A stretch of 21,427 bases of DNA from Planctomycetaceae bacterium (lineage in GTDB: Bacteria > Planctomycetota > Planctomycetia > Pirellulales > Pirellulaceae). Shown here piece after piece: positions 7,120 through 14,944 of the stretch. Under the pieces are notes generated by a model. That model made no database searches, was not told the DNA's origin, and saw only the letters and a program-made list of their open reading frames with translations. Numbering within the stretch: the first letter of the stretch is position 1; every line of letters starts with the position of its first letter. A program made the translations under genes and the position numbers. Location of the stretch: contig PANG01000102.1 in assembly GCA_002708345.1 (NCBI GenBank), positions 1 through 21,427 on the forward strand, written 5' to 3'.

Positions 7120-7425
7120 CTATTTCTTGGGCTCCGCCTTGACGATCTTCGCTGACAGGACACATCCCAGGTCCTCGTGGGGACGCGGGATGACCTGCAC
7201 ACTCAACACCTCGCCAACTCGTCCAGCTGCATTGGCACCTGCATCGGTGGCTGCTTTCACTGCCGCGACATCGCCTGTCACGAAACTGGAAACCATGCCT
7301 GCACCGACCTTGTCCCAACCCAGGAAGTCGACGTTGGCAGCTTTCATCATTGCGTCGGATGCCTCGATCAGGGCCACAAAGCCCTTCGTCTCGATCATTC
7401 CGAGCGCTTCCATTGCCTTTGCCAT
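7120..7425 (-). CDS. BMC-H hexameric shell protein (long form)
   Basis: A 101-residue BMC-H protein. The start is taken at the ATG at 7425, because AAGGAGAG lies seven bases upstream and the protein then begins [16 protein letters not shown], as in PduA/EutM. An upstream in-frame start at 7476 would add 17 residues with no family match. The domain contains [17 protein letters not shown] (about 18-34), the pore loop [10 protein letters not shown] (about 38-47), [18 protein letters not shown] (about 50-67) and [12 protein letters not shown] (about 73-84). A short extension with a Lys-rich end (KIVKAEPKK) follows. It should be a main facet protein. It is the first shell gene of the operon and has the best ribosome site of the shell genes, consistent with high output. 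Confidence 0.96.
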   Translation of the reverse strand: MAKAMEALGMIETKGFVALIEASDAMMKAANVDFLGWDKVGAGMVSSFVTGDVAAVKAATDAGANAAGRVGEVLSVQVIPRPHEDLGCVLSAKIVKAEPKK

Positions 7426-7460
7426 TTTCAGACTCTCCTTCAAACAAAACACAGGGGAGA

Positions 7461-7473
7461 CGGCACCATGCCG
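7461..7473 (-). other. Small inverted repeat between pduL and the first BMC-H gene
   Basis: On the minus strand the bases read CGGCA-TGG-TGCCG, a perfect five-base stem with a three-base loop, in the 62-base gap between pduL and the BMC-H gene. A short T-rich stretch (TGTTTTGTTT) follows some ten bases later, just before the Shine-Dalgarno. It may stabilise the downstream shell mRNA or be a weak attenuator; the stem is too short to be sure. Confidence 0.3.
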
Positions 7474-7487
7474 CATCTACCCAAACA

Positions 7488-8189
7488 CTACTCGTGGCAA
7501 CCGCAGTCACCGTCCGGGCGGAGAAGTTCCATCCGGGTCGCTGCCTGCAGGTGGCACGCATTCGCCTCATCTGTATCGATATGGACCTCGAGCTTGCTCG
7601 TATCATCTGCCCGGACAAGCACATCCTCCATCACCATCGTGCAGTCGGGGGATTCGATCCTTAGTTTCATCAGGTCGCCACCGGTCACACCAAAATGCTG
7701 GCAATCCTGGTGGTTCATGTGTACATGCCGGGCCGCACGGATCAGGCCCTGGTCCAGGTGGACAACTCCGGCGGGACCCACCAGCACACAACCCGGCGTT
7801 CCATCGACATTGCCGCTGTGGCGTATTGGGACGTCCAGGCCAATGGATATGGCGTCGGTCAGTGACAGCTCAACCTGGCTAAAGGCGCGAGTCGGGCCCA
7901 GGACCCGGACATTGGGGAGCATCCGGCGTCGTGGCCCCACCAGCATGAGAGTCTCCTCGGCGGCAAAAAAGCCGTCCTGGTAAAGCGATCGCATCTCGGT
8001 CAGTGTCGCACCGGGACCGAAAAGCCGTTCCACGTGTTCATCGCACAGGTGAATATGCCGGGCCGAGACGTTTACCCGTAATTCCGGGGCGGCGCCTGGG
8101 GCCACCGGTGCCGGGATGGACTGGCCGCTGACGTATTGCCGGACAATACGCTCGACCATCGTTCGATCCAGTGTGGAAGAAGTTATCAT
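7488..8189 (-). CDS. pduL: PduL-type phosphotransacylase with N-terminal encapsulation peptide
   Basis: A 233-residue PduL-family (PF06130) phosphate acyltransferase, unrelated to Pta. It moves the acyl group from CoA to phosphate, regenerating CoA inside the shell for the aldehyde dehydrogenase. The two family repeats are visible: [19 protein letters not shown] with H45 and H47, and [13 protein letters not shown] with H155 and H157. The C-terminal [12 protein letters not shown] has H203. These histidines match the zinc ligands of PduL. Residues 1-20 ([20 protein letters not shown]) form an amphipathic helix followed by a Pro/Ala linker, as expected for an encapsulation peptide. The ATG at 8189 is preferred: it starts at this helix and lies 17 bases past the regulator stop. 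A TTG at 8264 would add 25 residues and overlap deoR. The protein ends in an unusual Cys pair (DCGCHE). Confidence 0.95.
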   Translation of the reverse strand: MITSSTLDRTMVERIVRQYVSGQSIPAPVAPGAAPELRVNVSARHIHLCDEHVERLFGPGATLTEMRSLYQDGFFAAEETLMLVGPRRRMLPNVRVLGPTRAFSQVELSLTDAISIGLDVPIRHSGNVDGTPGCVLVGPAGVVHLDQGLIRAARHVHMNHQDCQHFGVTGGDLMKLRIESPDCTMVMEDVLVRADDTSKLEVHIDTDEANACHLQAATRMELLRPDGDCGCHE

Positions 8190-8206
8190 CGTTTTCTGTT
8201 TCCCTT

Positions 8207-8971
8207 TTATTCGGTCGGGGCTGTTACCAGCCGGATCCCTGCCTGTTTCACTCGCTCTTGCCAACTTTCCGGTAACTGGTCGTCGGCGACCAGCGTGTCG
8301 ACTTCTCCAAGCGGACAGAGTTGTGCCAGGCTGGAACGGTCAAATTTTGTACTGTCTGCCAGGATCACCACCTCGTCGGCCGATGCCATCATCGCCCGTT
8401 CGGTTTCCACCAGTAGCAGGTTACTGTTGTAAAATCCCTTCTCGTTAATTCCGGCCACGCTCAGCAAGGCACGCTCCACGTTGAGGCTTTCAATTGCATC
8501 GCGGGCATAGGGCCCGATGCAGACGCCTGTCTTGCTATGCACGTAACCGCCGATAAATACCAGGTCCGCGGCGTCGCTTGTCATAAACAGCATGGCAACC
8601 GGAAAGGAATTCGTAACGACCTGCAGCGGCCGACCCACCAGTTGCTGTGCCAGTTCATAGGTTGTGCTCCCCCCGTCAAGTAGAACCGTCTCCCCGTCCT
8701 GGATCAGGCCTGCTGCGGCTCGAGCGATCTGTTTCTTTTGCTCCCATCTCTGGTTTTGCCGCCGGTCAAAATGAGCCGACTTGGGTGAGGGTCCGGTGTA
8801 GAAAACGCCCCCGTGGGTGCGCCTGGCAACACCAGATTCCTCAAGGTAATCTAGGTCGCGCCGTACGGTTGATTCGGAAACTTTTACCTCTTTAGCTAGA
8901 TTCAATAATGAGGCAAAGCCACTTAACCGGATTATTTCCACTAACCGGTCACGTCGGGCCTGGGTCTGCAT
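8207..8971 (-). CDS. DeoR-family transcriptional regulator of the BMC operon
   Basis: A 254-residue DeoR-type regulator. The N-terminal winged helix-turn-helix spans about residues 1-57, with [39 protein letters not shown] as the recognisable core (split here only for description: helix pair 20-37, recognition helix around STVRRDLD). The C-terminal sugar-phosphate sensor domain (DeoRC) shows [24 protein letters not shown], the FIGGYV strand and a late [14 protein letters not shown]. DeoR proteins usually repress and are released by a phosphorylated sugar intermediate; here a fucose/rhamnose pathway phosphate is a reasonable guess. The ATG at 8971 is chosen over TTG at 9010 because GAGG lies five bases upstream. 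It is the first gene of the operon, 17 bases before pduL, and probably autoregulates through the inverted repeat at 9017-9040. Confidence 0.94.
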   Translation of the reverse strand: MQTQARRDRLVEIIRLSGFASLLNLAKEVKVSESTVRRDLDYLEESGVARRTHGGVFYTGPSPKSAHFDRRQNQRWEQKKQIARAAAGLIQDGETVLLDGGSTTYELAQQLVGRPLQVVTNSFPVAMLFMTSDAADLVFIGGYVHSKTGVCIGPYARDAIESLNVERALLSVAGINEKGFYNSNLLLVETERAMMASADEVVILADSTKFDRSSLAQLCPLGEVDTLVADDQLPESWQERVKQAGIRLVTAPTE

Positions 8972-9016
8972 AACCACCTCACGGTCAGCCGATAGCTGAA
9001 GAACGGACAATCAAAC

Positions 9017-9040
9017 CAGAAAACGGGCGACGTTTTTCTG
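9017..9040 (-). promoter_or_regulatory. Candidate operator: near-perfect inverted repeat at the predicted transcription start
   Basis: On the minus strand the arms read CAGAAAAACG and CGTTTTCTG around a five-base spacer, with one extra A in the first arm; the inner six bases (AAAACG/CGTTTT) pair perfectly. It begins about eight bases after the candidate -10 box, so it would overlap the start of transcription, a good place for a repressor. Binding by the DeoR-type regulator encoded just downstream is inferred. Confidence 0.5.
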
Positions 9041-9047
9041 TCTCTGT

Positions 9048-9075
9048 ATGATAGTTATCTTTCACTCCGTTGCAA
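9048..9075 (-). promoter_or_regulatory. Candidate sigma-70-like promoter of the BMC operon
   Basis: On the minus strand TTGCAA (-35, 9070-9075) and TATCAT (-10, 9048-9053) are separated by 16 bases, each with four or more matches to consensus. The pair lies in the only sizeable gap before the BMC operon (8972-9139), about 75 bases upstream of the regulator start. No other promoter-sized gap exists inside the operon. Confidence 0.5.
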
Positions 9076-9079
9076 GCTA

Positions 9080-9098
9080 CTGCGCACGCATTACGCAG
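9080..9098 (-). promoter_or_regulatory. Inverted repeat upstream of the -35 box
   Basis: CTGCG and CGCAG arms flank nine bases, directly upstream of the candidate -35 element. It is a plausible site for an activator or a second repressor contact, but the arms are only five bases long and differ from the repeat at 9017-9040. Confidence 0.25.
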
Positions 9099-9139
9099 AA
9101 TCGGCTAGAACAAGGGGAATAGGGCTCTTTTTAGCGGTG

Positions 9140-9778
9140 TCATTCAGGTTGGATAGCAACCTGGCCCTGCTCGATCGATACCTGCCCGGCCGCAATCCAG
9201 CCGATAACCTCGGGATATGCCTCGCATTCCACGTCAAAAACGCGGGCCGCCAGGCTCTCGGCCGTATCCTCCGGTTTCACAACCACCTGCCGCTGCAGGA
9301 TGATCGGACCGTGATCGTACTGGTTATCAACGAAATGGATTGTGCAACCGCTCGTTGTCTCGCCCGCGTCTATCACTGCCTCGTGCACATGGTGCCCATA
9401 GAATCCCTTCCCGCAATAGGCAGGAATCAGGCTGGGATGAATATTGATCACACGGTTCTCGAAATCCGCCGGGATCAACAGGTGCTTCAGGAAGCCTCCC
9501 ATCACGACCAGCTCGACCTCCGCGTCCCTGCAGGGCGTGAATACCTGTTCGGTGAACTGGTCGAGCGACCCACTCTCCGCCCGTGCGACGACCTCGCTTT
9601 TGACCCCGGCCTCCCGGGCATAGGCCAGTCCACCGGCCTCCGCGGTGCTCGACACCACCAGCACGACACGTGCATGGAGCTTTCCCTTGCCGATGACTTC
9701 CAGGATATTCCGCAGCGTCGTACCCCCTCCTGAGATCAGGACAGCGATCCGAAGCGGTTCCCCCTGGGCCCGGCTCAC
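9140..9778 (-). CDS. purN: Phosphoribosylglycinamide formyltransferase
   Basis: A 212-residue GAR transformylase, which uses 10-formyl-tetrahydrofolate for the third step of purine synthesis. The catalytic triad of the family is visible: N112 and H114 in [12 protein letters not shown], and D155 in [13 protein letters not shown]. The N-terminal phosphate loop reads [13 protein letters not shown] (14-26) instead of the common SGNGSNLQ, and the segment after the folate motif ([11 protein letters not shown]) is also somewhat divergent, but the fold order and length are normal. It starts at GTG, and the bases GTGA at 9775-9778 serve as both the purN start and the ileS stop, so translation is probably coupled to ileS. 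It ends 168 bases before the BMC regulator, and no clear terminator hairpin follows, so some read-through into the BMC operon is possible. Confidence 0.94.
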   Translation of the reverse strand: MSRAQGEPLRIAVLISGGGTTLRNILEVIGKGKLHARVVLVVSSTAEAGGLAYAREAGVKSEVVARAESGSLDQFTEQVFTPCRDAEVELVVMGGFLKHLLIPADFENRVINIHPSLIPAYCGKGFYGHHVHEAVIDAGETTSGCTIHFVDNQYDHGPIILQRQVVVKPEDTAESLAARVFDVECEAYPEVIGWIAAGQVSIEQGQVAIQPE

Positions 9779-12700
9779 GATGTCGATTCCTCCACCCGGG
9801 CCACGTAAATCCGGGTTACCACCTCGTTGACCTCCCGCTCAACCGGTTCCACTCCCTCGAGCGATCCGGAAAGTAATTCCACCGCAAGCGTCTCTCCGCG
9901 GATCATCTCTCCAAACTGCTCAACCGCCTGCTTAACCTCCGCATCCTCTGTCTCCACCGCCACCTGGATGCGGTCAGTAAATTCACAATCAAGTTCCTTC
10001 CTGCGGTCCTGGACCAGCCGCACCAGGTCCCGTGCCAGTCCCTCCCGAACCAGTTCCTCGGTCAGTTCCGTGGCAAGGATGATCACCGAGTGATCCCCCT
10101 GCGCCGCAGCCCAGCCCTCCCTGGCCTGCAACCGGACCTGAATATCCTCCTCATCCAGCCGGACCGTTTCACCATCCACGTCCAGTTCCACCGCTCCGGC
10201 ACTGGTCAACTGTTCCAGCAATTCACTCCCATCGGCCTCAGCGAGCAGTTTTTTCAATCCCGGAAGCAGTTTTCCCAGTCGCGGGCCGAGGCGGGGAAAA
10301 TTCGGTTGCACCTCGTATTCGATATACTCATCCGCCTGCTGAATGTAGTTAATCTGCTTGACATTCACTTCCTGTTTAAGCAGTTCATCGTGCTCCTGGA
10401 GCCACGCCTGGTGTGTGCTCTCCGCCAACACCACTTCCATCGCCGAGAGTGGCTGCCGCACTTTCAGGCGGGCTTCCATGCGGGCGCTTCTTCCCAGCGA
10501 GGCAATCTCTCTGAGCAGCGCCATTTGTTCGGAAAGTTCCCCATCCACCACTGCTTCATCCCTCGAGGGGTAATCACAGAGGTGAACACTCAGGGTCGCT
10601 CTCTCCCCATACACCCCGGCCAGCGTCTGCCAGAGCAGCTCGGCCAGGTAGGGAGTGAAGGGAGCAATCAGGCGTGCAGTCACCAGCAGGCATTCATAGA
10701 GAGTCCAGTAGGCATCCTGTTTTTCCGTCGAATCGACCTGGTCACTCCAGAATCGTTCCCGACTTCGACGCACGTACCAGTTGCTCAGTGAATCGACGAA
10801 ACGGTTCAGTGTCGACGCCGCGGTGTAATTGTCATAGGCATCCATGCTCTCCACGACCTTTCCGGTCGCCTTGTGCAGTTCACCCAGGATCCAGCGATCC
10901 AGCTCCCCCCTCTCCGCCACCGGTCGATAGCCCCCGGCCCCGGAGAGCGTTTCCGAATCGAGCTGTCCGACTTCTCCCTCAAGCTGCCCTTCCGGCTCAA
11001 ATCCATCGATATTGGCGTAGATCCCCAGGAAGCTAAAGACATTCCAGAGCCGCAGGAGAAATTCCGGAATACTCTCCTTGATCGATTGTTCCTTGTAGCG
11101 GATCGGGGTCCAGGCCGCCTGGTTGGCAAAAAAGTACCAGCGCAGGGCGTCGGCCCCGTAACCTTCAAAGATCTCGCCGGGATCCCGGTAATTCCGTTTG
11201 CTCTTGGACATCTTCTGGCCGTCCTCACCGAGCATCAGTCCCAGCACAACACAATTGCGGAAGGGGTGTGGGAACTCGCAGCTCTGATCCCCCTCGTTTT
11301 CCTCTCCAAACAGCATCGTGCTGATTGCCAGCTGGCTATAGAACCAGCCCCGTGTCTGGTCGATCGCCTCGCTGATAAAGTCCGCGGGAAACTGTTCCCT
11401 GAACCGATCCGCTCCCGTATGCGGGTAACCCCACTGGGCAAATGGCATCGCCCCGGAATCATACCAGCAGTCAATCACCTCGCTGACCCGCTGCATCCGG
11501 CCCTGATCATCAAACGGCGACTGGTAGGTGACCGCGTCGATATAGGGCTTGTGTACCTTGAGGTCTTCCACCAGGTCCGGGTTCGCTTCCCGTGCCTGAT
11601 CCCAGACCTCGGTCCCCTGCACCCCCGGTTTATCCAGCAGTTCCTGGTAACTTCCAATCGCTTCCTTCTCACCGGTCCTGTCACACACCCAGATTGGCAG
11701 CGGCGTTCCCCAGTAACGTTCCCTCGAGAGTGCCCAGTCGACATTACTCGCCAGGAAGTTCCCAAACCGTCCATCCCGGATATGTTCCGGCAACCAGTTC
11801 ACCTGCTGGTTATTGGCCTGCATCTGGTCCTTGAACTGGGTGGTCCGGATAAACCAGCTTCGCCGCGGATACTGGATCAGCGGATCCTCCTCGGCCCGCC
11901 AGCAGAAGGGGTATTCGTGCAGGACCTGGTCCAGGTGGTAGAGCGTCCCCTCCTCGCGCATCCGCCTGGAAATATCCTTGTCCGCTTCCTTTACCCAGCG
12001 GCCGGTATAATCGGGTGCCTCGCTGGTGAACGTGCCATCCGGCGCGACTGCGCAGATCAGCTCCGGCCCCTCTCCCTCGACAAACCGTTGCTGTTCTTCT
12101 AGCAGCACATCGTAGTCCACCTCGCCGAAGGCAGGTGCCTGGTGCACCACGCCGGTGCCACTCTCGGTCGTCACGAACGATGCCCGCACCACTAGCCAGG
12201 CCTTCACCTGGCTTCCCCCGTCCCGCAGCTCGCCCTGTTCCTCACCCGACGTCGCCCAGTAGTAATCAAACGGCGGCTGGTACCGCTTTCCAACCAGTTC
12301 CTCTCCCTTCAGGGTCCCCACCACCTCAAGCGGCCGCTTCACCTTCTCGGCCACCGACTCAACCAGGTCCGAGGCAAGCACGATCTCTCCCCCCAGTTCC
12401 TCGTCCTTCACGATCGAGTACTCCAGTTCCGGGTGGACCGCCGCGAACTGGTTACTCGGTAAAGTCCAGGGGGTGGTCGTCCAGACCAGCAGGGAGCGGC
12501 CGGGATCTTCCAGTAGCGGCAAAAGCACATAGACGCTTGGATCCGCCACCTCGCGGTACCCCTGCCCCACCTCGCCCGCACTCAGTGCCGTTCCTCCCTG
12601 TGCCCACCACCAGACGATCTTGTGTCCCTGGTATAGCAGGTCTCTTTCAAAGAGGTTCTTCAGTGACCACCAGACGCTTTCCACATACGACTGGTGGTAA

Positions 12701-13149
12701 GTAACATAGGCGTCTTCCAGGTGAATCCAGAAACCAAGTCGTTCGGTCAGCTGTTCCCACTCCTGCATGTAGCGCCAGACGCTCTCCTGGCAGCGATGGA
12801 TAAATGCCTCCACCCCGTACTCTTCAATTTCCTCCTTGCTGTGGATACCGATTTCCTTGCAGACTTCCACTTCCACCGGAAGCCCATGGGTATCCCAGCC
12901 CCCCTTCCGCTCACAGAGAAATCCCTGCATCGTCCGGTAGCGGGGAAAAAGATCCTTGATTGCCCTTGTCAGGCAGTGCCCTGGGTGAGGCATGCCGTTG
13001 GCCGTGGGTGGGCCCTCGAAGAAGACAAACCGGCTAGCGTCCTTGCGCTGCTCAAGCGAGCGGTCATAGATCTTCTCGTCCCGCCAGAATTGCAGAACCT
13101 GCAATTCGAGTTCAGGGAAGCTAGGGTTACTGGGAACCGGCTTAAACAT
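9775..13149 (-). CDS. ileS: Isoleucyl-tRNA synthetase, eukaryote-like (type 2) form
   Basis: A 1124-residue class I aminoacyl-tRNA synthetase that charges tRNA-Ile. The HIGH motif appears as H55-P-G-H58 within [16 protein letters not shown], followed by [13 protein letters not shown]. The KMSKS motif is at 646-650 in [14 protein letters not shown]. The NYRDP context after KMSKS, the length, and the lack of the C-terminal Cys zinc finger of E. coli-type enzymes place it with the eukaryote-like type 2 IleS, a form often insensitive to mupirocin (known for the type, not shown here). A connective editing domain lies between (for example [15 protein letters not shown] and [17 protein letters not shown]). 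The start ATG at 13149 has AGGAT a few bases upstream and fits the family N-terminus. The gene is 41 bases after the acidic-protein gene and overlaps purN by four bases. Confidence 0.97.
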   Translation of the reverse strand: MFKPVPSNPSFPELELQVLQFWRDEKIYDRSLEQRKDASRFVFFEGPPTANGMPHPGHCLTRAIKDLFPRYRTMQGFLCERKGGWDTHGLPVEVEVCKEIGIHSKEEIEEYGVEAFIHRCQESVWRYMQEWEQLTERLGFWIHLEDAYVTYHQSYVESVWWSLKNLFERDLLYQGHKIVWWWAQGGTALSAGEVGQGYREVADPSVYVLLPLLEDPGRSLLVWTTTPWTLPSNQFAAVHPELEYSIVKDEELGGEIVLASDLVESVAEKVKRPLEVVGTLKGEELVGKRYQPPFDYYWATSGEEQGELRDGGSQVKAWLVVRASFVTTESGTGVVHQAPAFGEVDYDVLLEEQQRFVEGEGPELICAVAPDGTFTSEAPDYTGRWVKEADKDISRRMREEGTLYHLDQVLHEYPFCWRAEEDPLIQYPRRSWFIRTTQFKDQMQANNQQVNWLPEHIRDGRFGNFLASNVDWALSRERYWGTPLPIWVCDRTGEKEAIGSYQELLDKPGVQGTEVWDQAREANPDLVEDLKVHKPYIDAVTYQSPFDDQGRMQRVSEVIDCWYDSGAMPFAQWGYPHTGADRFREQFPADFISEAIDQTRGWFYSQLAISTMLFGEENEGDQSCEFPHPFRNCVVLGLMLGEDGQKMSKSKRNYRDPGEIFEGYGADALRWYFFANQAAWTPIRYKEQSIKESIPEFLLRLWNVFSFLGIYANIDGFEPEGQLEGEVGQLDSETLSGAGGYRPVAERGELDRWILGELHKATGKVVESMDAYDNYTAASTLNRFVDSLSNWYVRRSRERFWSDQVDSTEKQDAYWTLYECLLVTARLIAPFTPYLAELLWQTLAGVYGERATLSVHLCDYPSRDEAVVDGELSEQMALLREIASLGRSARMEARLKVRQPLSAMEVVLAESTHQAWLQEHDELLKQEVNVKQINYIQQADEYIEYEVQPNFPRLGPRLGKLLPGLKKLLAEADGSELLEQLTSAGAVELDVDGETVRLDEEDIQVRLQAREGWAAAQGDHSVIILATELTEELVREGLARDLVRLVQDRRKELDCEFTDRIQVAVETEDAEVKQAVEQFGEMIRGETLAVELLSGSLEGVEPVEREVNEVVTRIYVARVEESTS

Positions 13150-13190
13150 GCATCCTGCCCATCCTGGTGCAAGGACTGCTCCATGGTGTC

Positions 13191-13616
13191 TTATTTATCG
13201 CCGTCTTTTTTGTCTCCATCCTTTTTCCCGTCGCCGTCGCCATCACCGTCATCGTCATCGTCCCCATCTCCATCCCCATCTCCATCTCCATCACCAGCGA
13301 ATTCCGAATCATCCAGTTCGGGTTCCTCACCGTCCGCTTCGCCCCCTCCTTTGTCCTTTTTCTTCTCGCCCTCTTTCTTGCCGACGGTCGACGCGACTCC
13401 GCTACTGAAATCATCCCCGATGACCTCGTATTCATCCTCGGATTCTTCCTCAAAGTCATCGTCGAAATCGTCATCAAAGTCGACATCATCGAAGTCATCA
13501 AAACCGCCCTCGTCTTCATCCGCCTGTTCCGCTGGATTCACATTGACCACCCTGTCCCCCAGGGATTCCTCGCTGGAAATCCCGGTATCGATTGCAAGAG
13601 AACTCGCCAGTGTCAT
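13191..13616 (-). CDS. Small Asp-rich acidic repeat protein, function unknown
   Basis: A 141-residue, extremely acidic, low-complexity protein. Residues 1-30 are ordinary ([20 protein letters not shown]...). Residues 40-62 are an Asp/Phe/Glu tract ([19 protein letters not shown]), and 80-90 is a Lys-rich patch. Residues 108-130 are an almost pure Gly-Asp alternation, and the end is a repeated [12 protein letters not shown] good ribosome site (GAGGAC, six bases before ATG) supports translation. Acidic DDFDDDF-type proteins are common in planctomycete genomes, often without known role; charge shielding, metal or protein binding are guesses. There is no signal peptide or membrane segment, so it is probably cytosolic. 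It lies 41 bases upstream of ileS on the same strand. The coding of the tail rides on a trinucleotide/hexanucleotide microsatellite that can change length. Confidence 0.75.
   Translation of the reverse strand: MTLASSLAIDTGISSEESLGDRVVNVNPAEQADEDEGGFDDFDDVDFDDDFDDDFEEESEDEYEVIGDDFSSGVASTVGKKEGEKKKDKGGGEADGEEPELDDSEFAGDGDGDGDGDGDDDDDGDGDGDGKKDGDKKDGDK
13194..13295 (-). repeat. Microsatellite-like repeat encoding the Gly-Asp and KKDGD tail
   Basis: The plus strand here is a run of ccatct/ccgtcatcg-type units (period three and six) that codes on the minus strand for alternating Gly and Asp, then Lys-Lys-Asp-Gly-Asp repeats. All units keep frame. Such runs are prone to slippage, and units of three preserve the reading frame. 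Confidence 0.8.
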
Positions 13617-13688
13617 TATTGCGTCCTCGAAAGAATATCCCGTTTCGCATATGGCAGGCCAGGACCACCTGGTGCCGGCAAGAAAGCT

Positions 13689-13717
13689 AATCTAGGCTCT
13701 TCCCTGAAGAAGTTCAA
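13689..13717 (-). promoter_or_regulatory. Candidate promoter for the acidic protein-ileS-purN unit
   Basis: On the minus strand TTGAAC (13712-13717) and TAGATT (13689-13694) are 17 bases apart, each with four of six consensus matches. They lie in the 131-base gap between argJ and the acidic-protein gene, 72 bases before its ATG. The gap shows no other clear structure. Confidence 0.35.
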
Positions 13718-13747
13718 CGGCAGTCAGCACCGGAAAAGCGGATGTTC

Positions 13748-14944
13748 TCAGGTATGGTAATCCGAGTTGAAAGTAACGTAGTCCACCGTCAGGTCGCTGG
13801 TCCAGAAACTGGCTCTTCCCGGTCCGTCACCAAGGATCACGAGCACGTGAACCTCGCGTGAGTGGCGCATCGTTTCGGCCGCCTGCTCGGCATCAAAAGC
13901 AACCGGGCTGCCCTCCTTAAAGAGCGTGATCCCGTTAAGCTCGAGTCCCAGCTGTGTCGTCTCCAGCGGCACACCCGCATAGCCCACGGCCGAGATAATT
14001 CGGCCCCAGTTCGGGTCACACCCGGCAATCCCGGTTTTCACCAGGTTACTGTTGGCTACGGTGCGGGCGACTAGCCTGGCACCCTGGTCATCCCCCGCCC
14101 CGAGCACCTCCACCTTGACCAAGTGGCTCGATCCCTCTCCATCATCAGGAATCATTTTTGCCAGCTGCAGGCATCCCTCACTGAGCTCCTTCCGGAAAAG
14201 CTGCAAATCATCCCCCACCAGCGGGTTCCCTCCGGCCGCCCCGTTGGCAAAGAGCAGAACCGTGTCATTGGTGCTGGTATGTCCTTCCACGCTGATACAG
14301 TTAAAACTCTCATCGACCGCATCCTTCAGTGCCTGCTGGGCATCGTCACCCCCGATCGCCGCATCGGTAAGAAAAACAGCCAGCATGGTTGCCATGTTCG
14401 GGCCGATCATGGCAGCTCCCTTGGCCATCCCCGCCAGTTGACACGAACCCCCGCCGCAGTTCATCTCTGCGGTCATTGTCTTGGGTCCGTTATCGGTAGT
14501 GAGAATTCCCCGCGAGGCCGCGTCGAACGCATCGGCACCGGCAGCCAATTCCGAAGCGGCCCGATCGATCCCGCCCAGGATCTTCTCCATCGGCAGAAGC
14601 TGACCAATAATCCCGGTCGAAAGCACCAGGCCCTGGTCCTCCTCGACACCCACCGCCCTCGCAGCAGCAGCGACCATCGCCTCCGCATCGCTCATTCCCT
14701 GCTTACCGGTACAAGCATTGGCATTACCCGAGTTCACCACGACCATCCGCCCCCGCGTCGTCGGCGTTCGCCCGCGACAGAGAACAACCGGGGCCGCAGC
14801 CACCAGGTTCTGCGTGTAGACACCGGCAACCGTCGCATCCCGGTCACTGGTAATCAGCGAAAGGTCCCTGGTCCCCGCAACGCTCTTGACGCCGCTGGCG
14901 ACTCCCGCGTACTGGAAGCCGAGTGGCAAAGCTGGCTCATTCAT
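13748..14944 (-). CDS. argJ: Bifunctional ornithine acetyltransferase/N-acetylglutamate synthase
   Basis: A 398-residue ArgJ. It transfers the acetyl group from N-acetylornithine to glutamate in the cyclic arginine pathway and may also make N-acetylglutamate from acetyl-CoA. The precursor cleaves itself between A185 and T186 within KGAAMIGPNMATMLAVFLTDA (the family motif, here at 175-195), making T186 the nucleophile of the beta chain. The oxyanion T110-G111 lies in LSTGIIGQ. Also typical are VNSGNANACTG (70-80), VEGHTSTNDT, GCDPNWGRI and the C-terminal DLTVDYVTFNSDYHT, so the gene is complete. Its ATG overlaps the argC stop in ATGA (14941-14944), so the two are translationally coupled. Whether it is bifunctional or only transfers acetyl groups cannot be told from sequence alone. 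Confidence 0.97.
   Translation of the reverse strand: MNEPALPLGFQYAGVASGVKSVAGTRDLSLITSDRDATVAGVYTQNLVAAAPVVLCRGRTPTTRGRMVVVNSGNANACTGKQGMSDAEAMVAAAARAVGVEEDQGLVLSTGIIGQLLPMEKILGGIDRAASELAAGADAFDAASRGILTTDNGPKTMTAEMNCGGGSCQLAGMAKGAAMIGPNMATMLAVFLTDAAIGGDDAQQALKDAVDESFNCISVEGHTSTNDTVLLFANGAAGGNPLVGDDLQLFRKELSEGCLQLAKMIPDDGEGSSHLVKVEVLGAGDDQGARLVARTVANSNLVKTGIAGCDPNWGRIISAVGYAGVPLETTQLGLELNGITLFKEGSPVAFDAEQAAETMRHSREVHVLVILGDGPGRASFWTSDLTVDYVTFNSDYHT

Noticed and set aside
10873..12102. A 409-codon plus-strand frame opposite ileS
   Set aside because: It lies within a clearly identified synthetase gene and shows no family motif; long antisense frames are common in high-GC genomes.
13194..13295. 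The short-period repeat as a possible CRISPR or other spaced array
   Set aside because: The units are three to six bases with no spacers; it is a coding microsatellite.
13640..13680. CCAGG/CCTGG inverted repeat as a terminator after argJ
   Set aside because: The stem is only five bases and no T-run follows on the minus strand.
12694..13695. A Ser/Pro-rich plus-strand frame of 333 codons with long Ser-Pro runs
   Set aside because: It is the antisense reading of ileS and of the Gly-Asp microsatellite; the acidic minus-strand frame has a good ribosome site and a planctomycete-like composition.
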